This document shows, piece by piece, positions 1-12,800 of a DNA stretch of 64,000 nucleotides; position 1 is the first letter of the stretch, and each line of letters starts with the position of its first letter. The translations under genes and the position numbers were made by a program. A model generated the notes under the pieces. It searched no databases. It saw only the letters and a program-made list of their open reading frames with translations, and had not been told where the DNA came from. The stretch covers positions 186,001 through 250,000 of the forward strand of contig NOKP01000041.1 of NCBI GenBank assembly GCA_002682825.1, given 5' to 3'. The DNA comes from Neonectria sp. B-13. Taxonomy: Eukaryota; Ascomycota; Sordariomycetes; Hypocreales; Nectriaceae.

Positions 1-8
1 TAATAAAA

Positions 9-257
9 TATTATATTTAATAGAGATAGCTTTATAATAGTTAATAAAGCTATAAATATCTTATTAGCTTTACTATAGTTATAATAAGAAAAGAAATATA
101 ATTTATTCTTTTAGCTTTTTAGTAAATATAGGAAAAGTTAGTTAAATTAACTATAATTATAATATTATTAAGATTATTATAATAAGAATCTTAAGATTAA
201 TAGAATTATTTAAATCTAGCTAAAAATTGAATAATTATTACTTTTAAATTTATTACT
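9..257 (-). repeat. 249-bp repeat DR, left-arm copy
   Basis: This is the mirror of 50,851-51,099 and is related to 60,532-60,780. It is heavily AT-rich. It shows that the sequence flanking the gene island also lies at the outer end of the left arm, so a second island copy may lie just left of the window. Confidence 0.85.
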
Positions 258-378
258 TTAATAATAGAAAGAGATAAGAAATAATACTCTAAATGGATAA
301 TAGTCCCTTAGTAAAGTACTTAGAAATGCATTATATAAGCATCTTAGTTAGTTAGCTTAAGGTTATACTAAATAGTAT

Positions 379-1345
379 TTATAGTAATTTTAGCCTTAAT
401 TAATATTATTTAATAGATTAAAATAATACAATAGATAATATATAGTAGTTAATACAATAAGATACTATACCTAGTACTATTAATCCTAATAACTTAAATA
501 CAATAAGCTTTCCTAATAATATAGTTTATATTAATATTATACCTTAAGCCTATTTTTATAACCTATTTAAGTCCTTCTCTTTAACCTTAATGTTTAATTT
601 ATAAAAAGCTTATCCTAAACTATAGTATATATAAATAACTATCTCTTATTAAGCTAATAAGTTAAATTAGCCTTCTTCTCTCTTTCTTAATATACTATAA
701 TATAGTATAATATAACTATAATATATACTACTTTTCTAATTATCTATTATACCTTATAGCTAAATAGTAAAATATAAAGCTATAAAGTATATAAAATAGA
801 ATACTATTACTCTTTAGATAGAAAGATAAAGGCTATTAAGTATAAGTAGTAACTTTACTAGGCTAAACTTTATAGCCTTAGTAGCTTTAAGTCTAGCTAT
901 ATAATAATTAATACTATTTAAAAGGTATATTTAGCTATATTTAACTGCTATTTACTCCTTAATAATAGAGCTACTAAGGTTGATAATCTTAGCTTTATTA
1001 TAGAGGAGAAAATACTACTTAAAGCCCTTACTAAGCAATTAAAGGCTAAGTTAGATAATAAAAATAATAAAGTTATTATTAAAGAATTATCTAGAGATAA
1101 ATATGCCCTTTAGTTCTAGGAGCTGCTAGAGTGTATAAAACTGGTATAAATAGCTAGCTAGTCTACTACCCATCTAGACATCAAGGGAAAGATTAAGGAA
1201 AAACTTAGACTGAATAGAAAAGATAGATAGGTTTAGGTCAAATGTAAAGGTTAATAAAAAACTTTAAAAACCAACCAGGCCTAAGATAAAGAAATTAATA
1301 TATAATATAGTAATTATTATATATTAGGTTCCCTTATAAAGGGAT
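379..1345 (+). mobile_element. R1 interspersed repeat, copy 1 (RIP-decayed)
   Basis: About 967 bp, bounded by the same 12-14 bp on both sides (ATACTAAATAGTAT at 365-378 and 1,344-1,357), which looks like a target-site duplication. It matches 9,350-10,375 (opposite orientation) and 63,085-64,000. I see no terminal inverted repeats or LTRs. The long duplication suggests insertion by target-primed reverse transcription, as in LINE/SINE elements, but no reverse transcriptase is visible. A decayed reading frame runs forward in the second half (clearest in copy 2). I do not recognise its family. This copy has lost most of the C and G retained in copy 2. Confidence 0.75.
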
Positions 1346-1357
1346 ACTAAATAGTAT

Positions 1358-3219
1358 ATATATAGTTTAATAGTTTAGTATTTAATATCTAACTATTAAT
1401 CCTTTAGTAGTTTACTTAGACTATTATTTTCTATATACTTATGATTGATCTATAGTATAGTAGAGCCTATATAGAGGGGTAGACTACTATTAGTTAAACT
1501 ACTATTTAGAGTTAAAAGGTCTTATTATATTTATATTATATTCTAGCTTTATCTTTTAATATTATCTTAACTATCTATAATAAACATATAGCTTTTTTAT
1601 CACTGCTTTTAGTAGGTTCTAACACTAGGTTTAGTAGTAAATCGGCTAAAGTCTAGTACTACTTTAGCTTATCTATCTAAACAACTAGCATTATAAGTCC
1701 CTAACTATCTATTAATATATATCTTAATGTACCCTATGTATTATTAGGTACTAAATAGTATACTAAAGCTTAGAAGAAATGTTTTATACTAAGAGTTAAG
1801 ATACTTTAAACTACTACCTGAGTTATTACTACTTACCTAGGTCATTAGAGTATAAATATATTACTTACTCTTACTTATATATAGGACTAAGGAAGATATA
1901 GGATAAGATAGCTTTACTTTATTAGATCCTTTAGCTTATATTATATACTTACTAATTAGAACATTAAGTATTCCTTGGATGTATAATCCTTTTATTGTAT
2001 AAAGTATAACTATAAACTATCCTATCTTATACCTCTTTCTATTACCTATAATTAGAGCTATCCCTAAGAACCTACTATAATCCTTATCCTTACTATTATC
2101 CTATAGTTATTATCCCTACTATTATTAGAGCTTATAGTCTAAAAATGGCTCTATATATAGCTAGTAAGTAAATGCTTTATTAATAGACCTAATCCTTATT
2201 ATAGTAAATATAAATAAATATCTTTATTTTCCTTTCTTATAAGTCTCTTAAACTTCTACTAGATCTTATTAACTTATAGCTTCTATATTATTAAATTTAC
2301 TAAGTCTATCTATCTATTATTATCTGATTTAATAATACTATAAAAAAAGTAGGATCTAATAACTTTGAATAATTCTAATACTTTATTAGTAGATAATGAC
2401 TTATTTGCTATTAATAATAGCAATAGTAGCTTTAATACTAATGCTATAGACTTAGATAATAATACTAATATTAAAGATTAGATTAAACTTTTTAATAGTA
2501 ATCTTTATTTACCTAAATACTACTAGAATACTATAAGAAATTTCAATGAAATAGACTATAAGTAATAGAACTATAGTCCTAGTTTAATAATACTTATTAA
2601 TTCAATTAAGGTATAATAGTAATAATACTAAACTTATATTTGTATTTCTATATTATTTTACTAATCTTTACTTAGATATTATTAAATACTTAGAAATAAC
2701 TTTTAATAGTATTTTAAATCTATTTCTATCTATCTTTTTTATAACTTTTTCAAATGGTTATTCTATTAGAAAGTAACTATAAGTAGAAAAGTAAAAGATA
2801 GAATAAAAAAAAGAAGCTCTCTAAGTATATATTAGAAAGTATTTTGTCTAGCCTATAAAAGAGCTTTAAGTAAGAAGCTTAATCTGAATTTGAATTATTA
2901 TATATATATAATTACTTCCCTACTTAATATAAGACTAAGAAAAGATTCTAATATCTATAGGCACTTTTAAAACTAGCTAAAAAGTATTACTTAAGTAATT
3001 AAAAGTACTAAAATCAATCTATAATAATTAATAATCTTAAAAATGAAATTAAGATTATACTAAGTATAATAAAGAAGTTATTTAAACTTAGAGAAATAAG
3101 AATCCTTATTATACTCTTTCTCCTTTTTCTTACTTTAGTTAATACTTAATTAATATCTATTCTATAACTAAGATATAGAAATATTAAGATTATACTAATA
3201 AGAGACTCTAATAATAGTC
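1358..3219. other. RIP-decayed AT-rich sequence, unidentified
   Basis: Very AT-rich sequence with patches that read as degraded coding on the plus strand, for example around 2,400-2,900, but no domain I can name. It is probably old transposon. The mirror copy is 47,889-49,750. Confidence 0.5.
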
Positions 3220-5087
3220 TATAATATACATAATAAGCTTATATAATAAACAAGCTTATATAATACAAATTTTAACCTTTAAAATAGAAATTACTATAAA
3301 AATATAATAAATTATTTAATCAATTGAAACTACTTACTATACTCTTCCCTAGATATCTTAATTACTATCTAATAGGTCCTTATATTATATCTAGTCTTAC
3401 TGTATATACTATACTACTAAACCCCTAGTTATACTAACCTTCCTTGACTACTACTTCTTAACATTTCAGCTATTATTTGCACATTAATATCTATCTAATT
3501 AATTACTTACCTTCCTTCTTCTACTATTATTACTCCTCTTTTCTATAGATAGGTCCTTTTTGCCCTCTACTGCTAGCTTAGTATCTCATTTGCCTATTAA
3601 AGGTCTTAGACCTTAGCTCTTAGTAAGGCATTCTTATATAAAACTGCCTTTATTCCCTTAGAAAGAGACTTTAATGCTTCTAGAATTGACTCTAGAGAGC
3701 TACTTTAATGCCTTCTGATTCATCTCTTAAGGTATTCAGACTGAAATCCAGCCTTAAGTACTATCTTTAGGGTCTTTAAAACCCAAGGGGTAGAGGGATT
3801 AGCCTCCTCTTCAACTAGCATTAGAGTCTATAGCTGTACATTAAGCTTTAAGATTATACTTTCTAGGTCAAGAGGAATAAGCCTAGCTCTTTTAAAGGCT
3901 ACCTTAATATTCCTTTCTATTATAGTAACCTAGAATATAATATAAAAGGCTAAAAAGAACTTAGTCTTTAAAATATAAGTTATAAAGCATTTAATTAAAT
4001 GCTCTATTTCTTGCTTATAAGCCTTCTTAAGTAGCCTAAAGCAGCCTATATTAAGGGGCTAAAGTAGATAAGATAAATAAGATAGTATATAAAGCATAAT
4101 AATCTTATTTTTCTTATAATATCTCTTAAAGTTAATAGAATAGTAACTTTTATACCTATTAAGGATTAGAAGATAATAGTAACTATTTGATCACTTGATT
4201 ATATACTAGTTAAAGTGCTTTAGCCACTTAAGACCAGTCTTATTATCTATTTAGCCATTTTGGGTTATTATAATAGCCTAATTGCCTAAGAGGTTATATT
4301 CTTAGTACTAATTAATAAGGTAATATTAGCCTAAACCTATAATGAATAGCTAAATTGCTTAACTATCTGTATTAATTGCCTAAATGATTATAATCTATTC
4401 CTAGCTTTTAGGCTATATTAATTTTAGTCATTTATACCTTTCTATACTTATAATAATCATTCTACTTATAATTATACTCATAAGAAAGCCAGTCTTATTA
4501 AAGTTCTAAATATTATCTAATTGAATATTATACTTTATAATTATATTTCTTATAAGCCTAAATCAGTTGTAAATAATAATTAGATTTTTACATTTAGCTC
4601 TCTAATAGTTATACTTATGAAAAAAACATATCTTAAGCTCTAGGTATTATTATATAAAGTTCAAAGCCTAATGCTTACTGATAGGTAGTGCATTATAGTT
4701 AGTAAGTAGTAGGTTGGCTATTTCTTTAATATTATACAGTTAGGAGGGAAACCTTTATAAATCTAGGTTAAGAATGAATTGAATAATAATCTATTCCTTT
4801 AGATTAGATAGTTAATACAATTAGGGAATTTAATTGCATTAGGATTGAATGCCTTACTGCTAGCACTATAGTATTATATAACCAACTTTATAGATCTCTA
4901 TAGTATATTAGAGCTTTAATTTTAGGTTATTCTAAAGGGCCTAAAGGGTAAGAAGGATTCTAGCCTTAGTATTTAGGTCTAATATATTTTATAGTTAAGA
5001 ATCAATTAATCAAATAGAGATAATATAGGTTGAGGGATTTTTGTTATATAAGCTTGTTTATTATATAAGCTTATTATATACATTATA
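3220..5087 (-). mobile_element. Fot1/pogo-type DNA transposon, dead
   Basis: A 1.87-kb element with terminal inverted repeats of about 46 bp starting TATAATATACATAATAAGC, ending inside possible TA target duplications. It is the mirror of 46,021-47,888, where the transposase is easier to read (plus strand there). The size and the DDE-type transposase fit the Fot1/Pot2 group of Tc1/mariner elements common in ascomycetes. RIP has introduced many stops. Confidence 0.75.
3500..4460 (-). pseudogene. Transposase pseudogene of the Fot1-like element
   Basis: Mirror of the reading frame at about 46,650-47,600. It carries many in-frame stops from RIP and cannot be translated. See the right-arm entry for the residues seen. 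Confidence 0.65.
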
Positions 5088-5536
5088 GGCTTTTACTTTA
5101 GTTTACTTTAGCCTTTATAAAGATATATCTTAGAGAGAAGGATACATAAGTCTAGATTTATCTAAATCTATATAGAATATTTAATATAAAAGGCTTTTAA
5201 TACTATATTAGTAAAATGTTTTTAATTCCTAAGAATATTTTTAATCCTTCTTTATTACTTAGTTCTTATATATTTCTCTTAGTTATTCTTTTTTATTATT
5301 AAGTATTTCTTACTCTTACTCTTATATTATTAAACTGATTACTTAACCTTAATATTTACCTAGGAGAGTTTAAGTTACTACTATTACTTAAAGAGGAACT
5401 AAATAATATCTATCTATTTTAAAAAGCTATTAATAGCTTAGTAGAATATGAAATATTATTAGATAAACCTATATCCTATAGTATAATTATAAATTAAATT
5501 AAAAGAATGAGTAAGTTACTAAGGATTAAGTATCTT
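5088..5536. other. AT-rich spacer, no gene seen
   Basis: RIP-decayed sequence between the Fot1-like element and the first L repeat. I see no reading frame or recognisable element. The mirror is 45,572-46,020. Confidence 0.6.
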
Positions 5537-6020
5537 ATATCAAAAGTACACTTAGAATTAGGGTTAGAGCTATATTCAGGGGACTTAGTACAATTCCAAG
5601 CAGGCAGCAAAAACAGAGAGAAAATTCTATAGAAATACTATTATACTAATACATAAGGTAATATAGATATAAATCAATAGAGAAACTTATAATGAATATA
5701 TAACTAAAGACTATATTATTTTTAATCTTTATATGTACATTTTATTCCTAATATAAGAGGCAAATTAGTATATAATATAGCTAGTAAAGCTATAGGTTAT
5801 AAAGTGGCTTATTATAGCCTTATTAGATAGCTAAAGAGATTAACTAATATAAGGAATTATAAATAAAATCTACCCTATTAAGGCATTTTTTTTAACCAAT
5901 CTAATCTATTATAAACAAAAGATACCCTATTAGGCTTCTATAAGCTAATATAATATAGTCTTAAAGTAGAAAGTATTCCTATTAGTATATATAGCTTAAT
6001 TCCTTAGATTATAGGATAAG
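5537..6020 (+). repeat. L repeat, divergent unit a
   Basis: Related to the 436-bp L units at 16,417 and 24,969. It shares a TCAAAAGTACACTTAG-type start, a partial telomere-like motif (ATTAGGGTTAGAG), the GACTTAGTACAATTCCAAGC block and a TTAGATTATAGGATAAG end. The centre differs, making it about 48 bp longer, so it is a sub-family. It could be a solo LTR or a satellite unit. Confidence 0.65.
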
Positions 6021-6337
6021 TAAGAGTCCCTATCCTTAGATAGCTCTATTAATACACTTAATCTCTCTAGACTATATAATAGACTATAGTAGTATTATAA
6101 CTTCCTATTATTAAACCCTTTTCTACTATCTACTTAATCTCTATTCTAATCATTCTTTTCTACTATATTAGGGCTAATAAATAGACTATATCTTTTCCTT
6201 TATAATAACTATAGTAAAGCTAGTTAAGTATTTTTATTCTTACTAGCTATCTTAAGTTACTCTTACTAATACACTAGCTTATATATAATCTCTTTCTAGA
6301 GGCTATTAAAGGAAAATACTAGCTTATATATAATCTC

Positions 6338-6737
6338 TATTATAGCTTAGGTTAAGACCAAGCAGTTATAATCAGTAGAACTATAATATACCTACTTTTT
6401 ATAACATTTATATTCCTAAGCTTACCCTAACTATATAAGCTAGACTATTTAACTTACTCTATTATAATAAGCTATAATAATAGACTTACTACTACTTAGT
6501 AAGCCTATACAATTACTATAGTATATAACTATATTCACTTAGTACTTTAAACAAAGAGCCTTAAAGCTCCTTAGCTATTAATACTTTAATTTACTTAATA
6601 CTTAGTTATATAATTACTTACCTTTATATATTACTAATATAATCTATATTACTTACTATAATATTCTAATTTACTTAATTATTAAACTATATACTTTAGA
6701 CTTACTTTATACTCTTAGATTAGACCTAACTATTATA
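6338..6737 (+). repeat. 5' LTR of chromovirus
   Basis: 400 bp, starting TATTATAGCTTAGGTTAAG and ending CTAACTATTATA. The expected TG...CA ends appear as TA...TA, as C-to-T/G-to-A mutation would produce. It is preceded by ATCTC. It matches 15,266-15,665 over its whole length, with mostly transition differences. Confidence 0.88.
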
Positions 6738-6899
6738 TATTAATAGCTCTTATTTAATATATTACTATATTAACCTAAGTAATACTTAAATAGTTATTAT
6801 AGCTCTAGTAACCCTATCTAGCTTAAATACTTCTAAGAGTAAAACCCTTAAGGAAGATATAAGTATAAAGAATATTAATATTCTAAAGAACTTAGAATC

Positions 6900-9800
6900 T
6901 AATAATAATAATAAGAAAAATATTATTAACCTTAAATATATAAACTATTAATAGTATATAAAGATCCTAGTACTATATAAGGCCTTATATAATATATACA
7001 ATAAGAATATTACTAGGTTTAAACAACTTAAAGAACAGATCTAAATACTTAATACTAATTAAGTTCAATTAAACCCTAATAATAATACTATTATTAATAC
7101 CCTCTATAAGTAAGTTAATAACCTTAGTACTAAGTAGAACTATACTTAAGAGGAATAATATAAATAAATCAAACAATTCAATAGCTTTATAGTTACTCTC
7201 AACCTCCTATAACCAAGGGATATAAGCAAAACCATTAAACTAATATAGCTACTAAAATTCAATAGTACCCCTAAGGACCTCTAAGAACATCTAATACAAA
7301 TTAAGTTATTTTATATATACTACCTAAGTATATTTAGAAATAAGTAACTTAAGATATAATATAAAATAAGCCTCCTTAAGGGAAAAGCTCTATAAGGAAT
7401 AAAATCATACCTAAGGGACTTTATTAAGAATACCCCTAAGACTTATAAGCTAAAGACTATCCTACTATTTAATAGCTTTATACTATATAAATAATAGTTA
7501 ATAAATACCTATAGCAAATAGGATAAGAAATATAATACTCTTATTACAATCCAAAAGCTAAAGTAAATAAAGGCTACTTTAGAGTATTTCTCTAAATTTA
7601 GGTATCTTACTATTAAACTCAACTGGATAAATAAGAATAAGATTAATAAGTTCTATTAGAGCCTAAAAGATAAAGTTAAGAATAAAATCTATAAAATCTT
7701 AAACTAATTAATAAACTTTAATGCTTATACTAAGCTCTATATAACTATTAATAATTAATTATTCAAAAGATAAATTAAAAGAAAGAAAGAACCTATTAAT
7801 ATCTAGAAGAGTAAGAAGAGCTACTCTAATAATAGTAAAAGAAGAAATAGAAATACTTCTTAGAGAACTTAGCCTAGCCCTATAGAACTAGGAGCTATAC
7901 AATAAGATTACTCTTAAGTTAAATATTAGAACTATAGAAGAATAGAATACTTTAAAAGTAAATATTAAAAGCCTAAATTAGAATAAAAGTATAAGCTTAT
8001 ACCTAAAGGTAAATACATTCAATTTACTAACTACTAGAATATTAATAAAATCATTAGTATAATTAAAGGGTTATATAAGATAATAAAAACCAATTACTTT
8101 AATATAATATAGCCCCTATCTAATACTAAATAGTATAAAATAGAAAATAATAGTAAGTATACTAAAAGAAATACAATATAAAGTTCTAAAACTTACTTAG
8201 AATAATAAGGGATTTAAGAAAGGAATATATAATCCTTAGATCTTAGTCCCTAAAGGAAAACTAAGAATAATAATTAAAGGTAAGACTATTACTATAGTTC
8301 AAAAAGGAAAGAAACTAACCTCTTTTAAACCAATCCTAAAGGATATAGAATCCTATTAATAACTATCTATTAAGATTAACATTCCTAATAGATAACTAAT
8401 AATGAATTATAATTATTATATAAGCTTAATAAATAGTATAATACTAAAAGAACAAATAAAACAATTATATAACTAAATCAAGGAATAAAGACTTAGTACT
8501 TAACTATCTTAATAATAAGAAATAGATAATTAAATATACTAATGTTTCTATACTTAATAGGATAGAGTCTTATGCCTTAATATAGAATAAGAAGTAAGAT
8601 ATATAAGATAGCTTAGCTTACCTATCTAAGATAATAATATTTAAGCTTTTACTAAGAAATACTTAAGTAATAATTATATTAGCTATAAAATAGTTCTTAG
8701 TATTAATAATACTTTATTAGAAGAATTAGATAATAATTAAGATAGATAATAATCTAAAGCTATTATACCTTTAATTAAACCTTTAAAGTAAGTAACTACT
8801 AATATACTATTAGAAGCTCTAATCCTAAAACCATAGTAAATAATAACTATTTATAATAGGATAATAGAACAAAGGTAAAAAACATTAAAGTAAATGTATA
8901 TATAACTTATCTAAGAAAGACTAAATACTAGAGAAAGGGATAATATCTATATCTAGGCCTAATACTAATAAGTTACTTATATATAATAATATATACTACT
9001 ATATATACTAAACTTAAACAAAGGAGATAACCTTTAACTGCCTAAAGATACTATAAGATATAAAGAACTTTTATAGATATCTTATTTCTATAATATATAC
9101 CTAATATACTTAGTAAATAAAGTAAAGAATAATTACTATCTAACTAAGATTATTAACTATCCTATTACTAATCTATATCTTAAATAAAAAATATAAGGTT
9201 ATATTAAAATATAATAATTATAACCTAGATATATTATAGTTATTTAGCTATAAGATTAATACTTTTCTAAATAATATATAAAGAGACTATTAGACCTAAA
9301 GGACTATTTATACCTAGAATATAAGGTCTATATATATACTAAGATCTAATCCCTCTATAAAGGAACCTAATATATAATGATTACTGTATTACACATTGAT
9401 TTCTTTGTCTTAAGCCTAGTTGGTTTTAAAGTTCTTTATTAACCTTTATATCTAACCTAAACCTATCTACCTTTTCCATCCAGTCTAAGTTTTTCCTTAA
9501 CCCCATATAATCCTTCCCTCTGATTTCATAATGCATAAGTCTTTTCATACTATGCCTATTAGGCTAAGACTCATTGTCTTTAATGCAGCAGACTAGCTAG
9601 CCATCCGCACCAGCTCCACACACCCCAGCAGCTCCTAGAACCATAGAGCATATTCCTCTCTGGATAATTCATTAATAATAACTTCATTATCTTCATCATT
9701 TAATCCAGCCTCTAATCACTTAGCAAAGGCTTTAAGCAGTATCTTTTCCTCTACAATAAAGCCAATGTTATCAACCTTAGTAGCTCTATCATTAAGGAGC

Positions 9801-12800
9801 AAGCAGCAGCCGAATATAGCTAGATATACTATTTGAATAGTACTAACTATTATACAGCTAGACTTAAAGCTACTAAGGCTATAGATTCTAGCCTAGTAAA
9901 GCTACTACTTATACTTAGTAGGCTTAATCTCTCTATCTAGAGAGTAATAGTATCTTATTTTATATACCTTTTAGCTCTATTTCTTATTACTAGGTTATAA
10001 GATACAATAAGTAATAGGAAAAGCAGAATGCATTATAGTTATATTATACTATATTATAGTATATTGAGAAGGAGGGAAGAAGGCTGGCTGGACTTATTAG
10101 CTTAATAAGAGATAGTTATTTATATGTACTATAGTTTAGGATAAGCTTTTTATGAATTAAACATTAAGGTTAGAGAGAGGGACCTAGACAGATTGCAAAA
10201 ACAGGCTTAAGGTATAATATTAATACAAACCATATTACTAGGAAAGCTTACTGTATTTAAGTTATTAGGATTAATAGTACTAAGTATAGCATCTTACTAT
10301 ATTAACTATTATATATTATCTATTGTATTATCTTAATCTATTAGATAATATTAACTAAGGCTAAAATTACTATAAATACTAAGATCTAAGAATAATATAA
10401 TACATAGGAAAACAATTACCCTTAATATACTAAAAAGTATATAATAAACTATAAGAATTATAACTATAAAGAATATATAGAAAAAGTATAAGAAATCTAT
10501 AAATAGATCCTTATAATATATAAAGATAGATTTAACTTTATTATATAAACTAATAGAATATTAATAAACTATATATAGTATAAAGAACTCTATAAATATA
10601 CAAAAAATAATAAATACTACCTATAGAAAAGCAATAGATAAACAATTAAAAGGAGAATAAACTACTTCTAATAAAAGCTCTATATATAATAGAAATAGTA
10701 AAGAAATAAATAATACTTAAGCTAAGAGTATAAGTTAGGGATAAATAGCTTATAGTACTAATAGACAGTAGAGCCTAAGTATTATATATTAACCCTAGTA
10801 TAATCAATAAAATAAAACTATTCTATAAAAACAAGAAAAATCTATACCTAGTATAGAATCTTAAAAATAACCTATTTTTATATAATAAAGAATAAATAAC
10901 TTAATAGATTAATTACTTAAAGGTTCTTATTAATAAATAAAACTAAAGTATTACCTTTAATATTATATCTATAATGTATTATAATATTATTTTAGAATAT
11001 CTATAGCTAAAGAAATTCAACCTTTATATTAACTAAAGAACTAACTAAGTATATATTAATCCTAATAATATTCTCTCTAGTAATAATAAAAATAACTCAA
11101 TAGATAAAAAGAAATCTCTAATTCTAATTCCTAAAGAAACAAAAAGTAAGAATAAGCATAAAGATATAATAAATACCTTAATACCCCTAAAAAGAATATA
11201 ATATAAATAAAGAAACAGTAAATAAAAATAGCTCTAAAGAATAATTAGATATATTAAATAACAGTTCATATAGCTAAATAAAGACCTTAAAGAATAAAAG
11301 AAACTTCTTAAAGAAGAATAACTTAAGAATATACTATTAGAGTATTATATCTATAAGAAACTCTTTAAGGAAGAACTTAAGATAGGTCTATTAGAATTCA
11401 ATAAATAGAGTTATAAAATTATATTAAAAAATAGAATATTATCTATATTCTATAAGATCTTTAACCTTAATAAAATATAATTATATATACTTAAGGAATA
11501 CTTTAATAAAATATTAAAGAAAGAATATATTAGGAAATCCAAGTCCTCTATAGATTACCTAGTCATATTCATTCCTAAGAAAAATAGAAAGCTCTAACTT
11601 ATTATAGACTATAGATAGTTAAATATAATTACTCTTAAAGATTAAACCCTATTATCCCTTATTATTAAGCTTAAAGATAAGCTTTATAGAATAAAGGTCT
11701 TTATAGCACTAGATCTAAAAGGAATATATAATCTTATCTATATCCAGTTAGAATATAAATAGAAAACTACCTTTAGAATAAAATATAGACTCTTTAAATA
11801 CCTTATTATACCCTTTAAACTTATAAATACTTTAGTATTATTCTAGTAAATAATCAACTATATACTTTAAGAATACTTAGATATCTTTATAGTATACTAC
11901 TTAGATAATATTCTAATCTTCTCTAAAACTAAAAAAGAATATATAGAATACATTCATAAGGTACTATAAGTATTATAGGATAATAAATTATTAATTAAAC
12001 TAAAGAAAAGTTATTTCTATATTAAGAAAGTAGAATTTCTTAGATATATAATCTTATATAACTAGGTTAAAATAAATCTAAAGGAAATTACTATAGTTAG
12101 TAAATAGCCTAAACTAAAGAATATTAAAGAAGTATAATTATTCTTTAGGTTTATAAACTATTACTAAAGATTTATTTAAAACTTTAGTAGACTTATTATA
12201 CTTCTTACTAGATTTATAAAAAAAGAAAAAGACTTTTAATAGAATATAGCTACTAAGAAAGCATTTAATAATATTAAGAATATTATTCTAAGTAAGCTAA
12301 TACTAATAATCTTTAACCTTAAATAAGAAATTAAACTTAAGATAGATTCATTAGATTATATATAAGGCTCTTAGATTGAACAGTAAAACAATAATAGTAT
12401 ACTTTACCCTATTGCCTTCTTCTCTTATAAAATGCATAAAACTAAACTCAATTACCTTATCTATAATAAAGAATTCCTTATAATTATTAACTCATTTAAA
12501 GAATTTTAATACTATCTCCTAGAAAGTAAATACTAAGTTAAGGTCTATATAGATCATAAGAATATTACTTACTTTATAACTATTTAATAACTTATTAAAT
12601 AATAACTATACTATACTAAATACCTTTTAGAATTTAACTATACTATTATCTATAGAAAAGGATCTAAGAATAAATAAACTAATACTATAAGCTATTATTA
12701 TAACTTTAATAATAGAAAGATTAAAATTAATAAATAACTTCTATACTTTATACCTAAAGAATATTTTAAATAGAAGTATATTATAATAATATAGAAATTA

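Noticed and set aside
379..1345. R1 as a MITE
   Set aside because: It has no terminal inverted repeats, and the 12-14 bp flanking duplications are longer than usual for DNA transposons.
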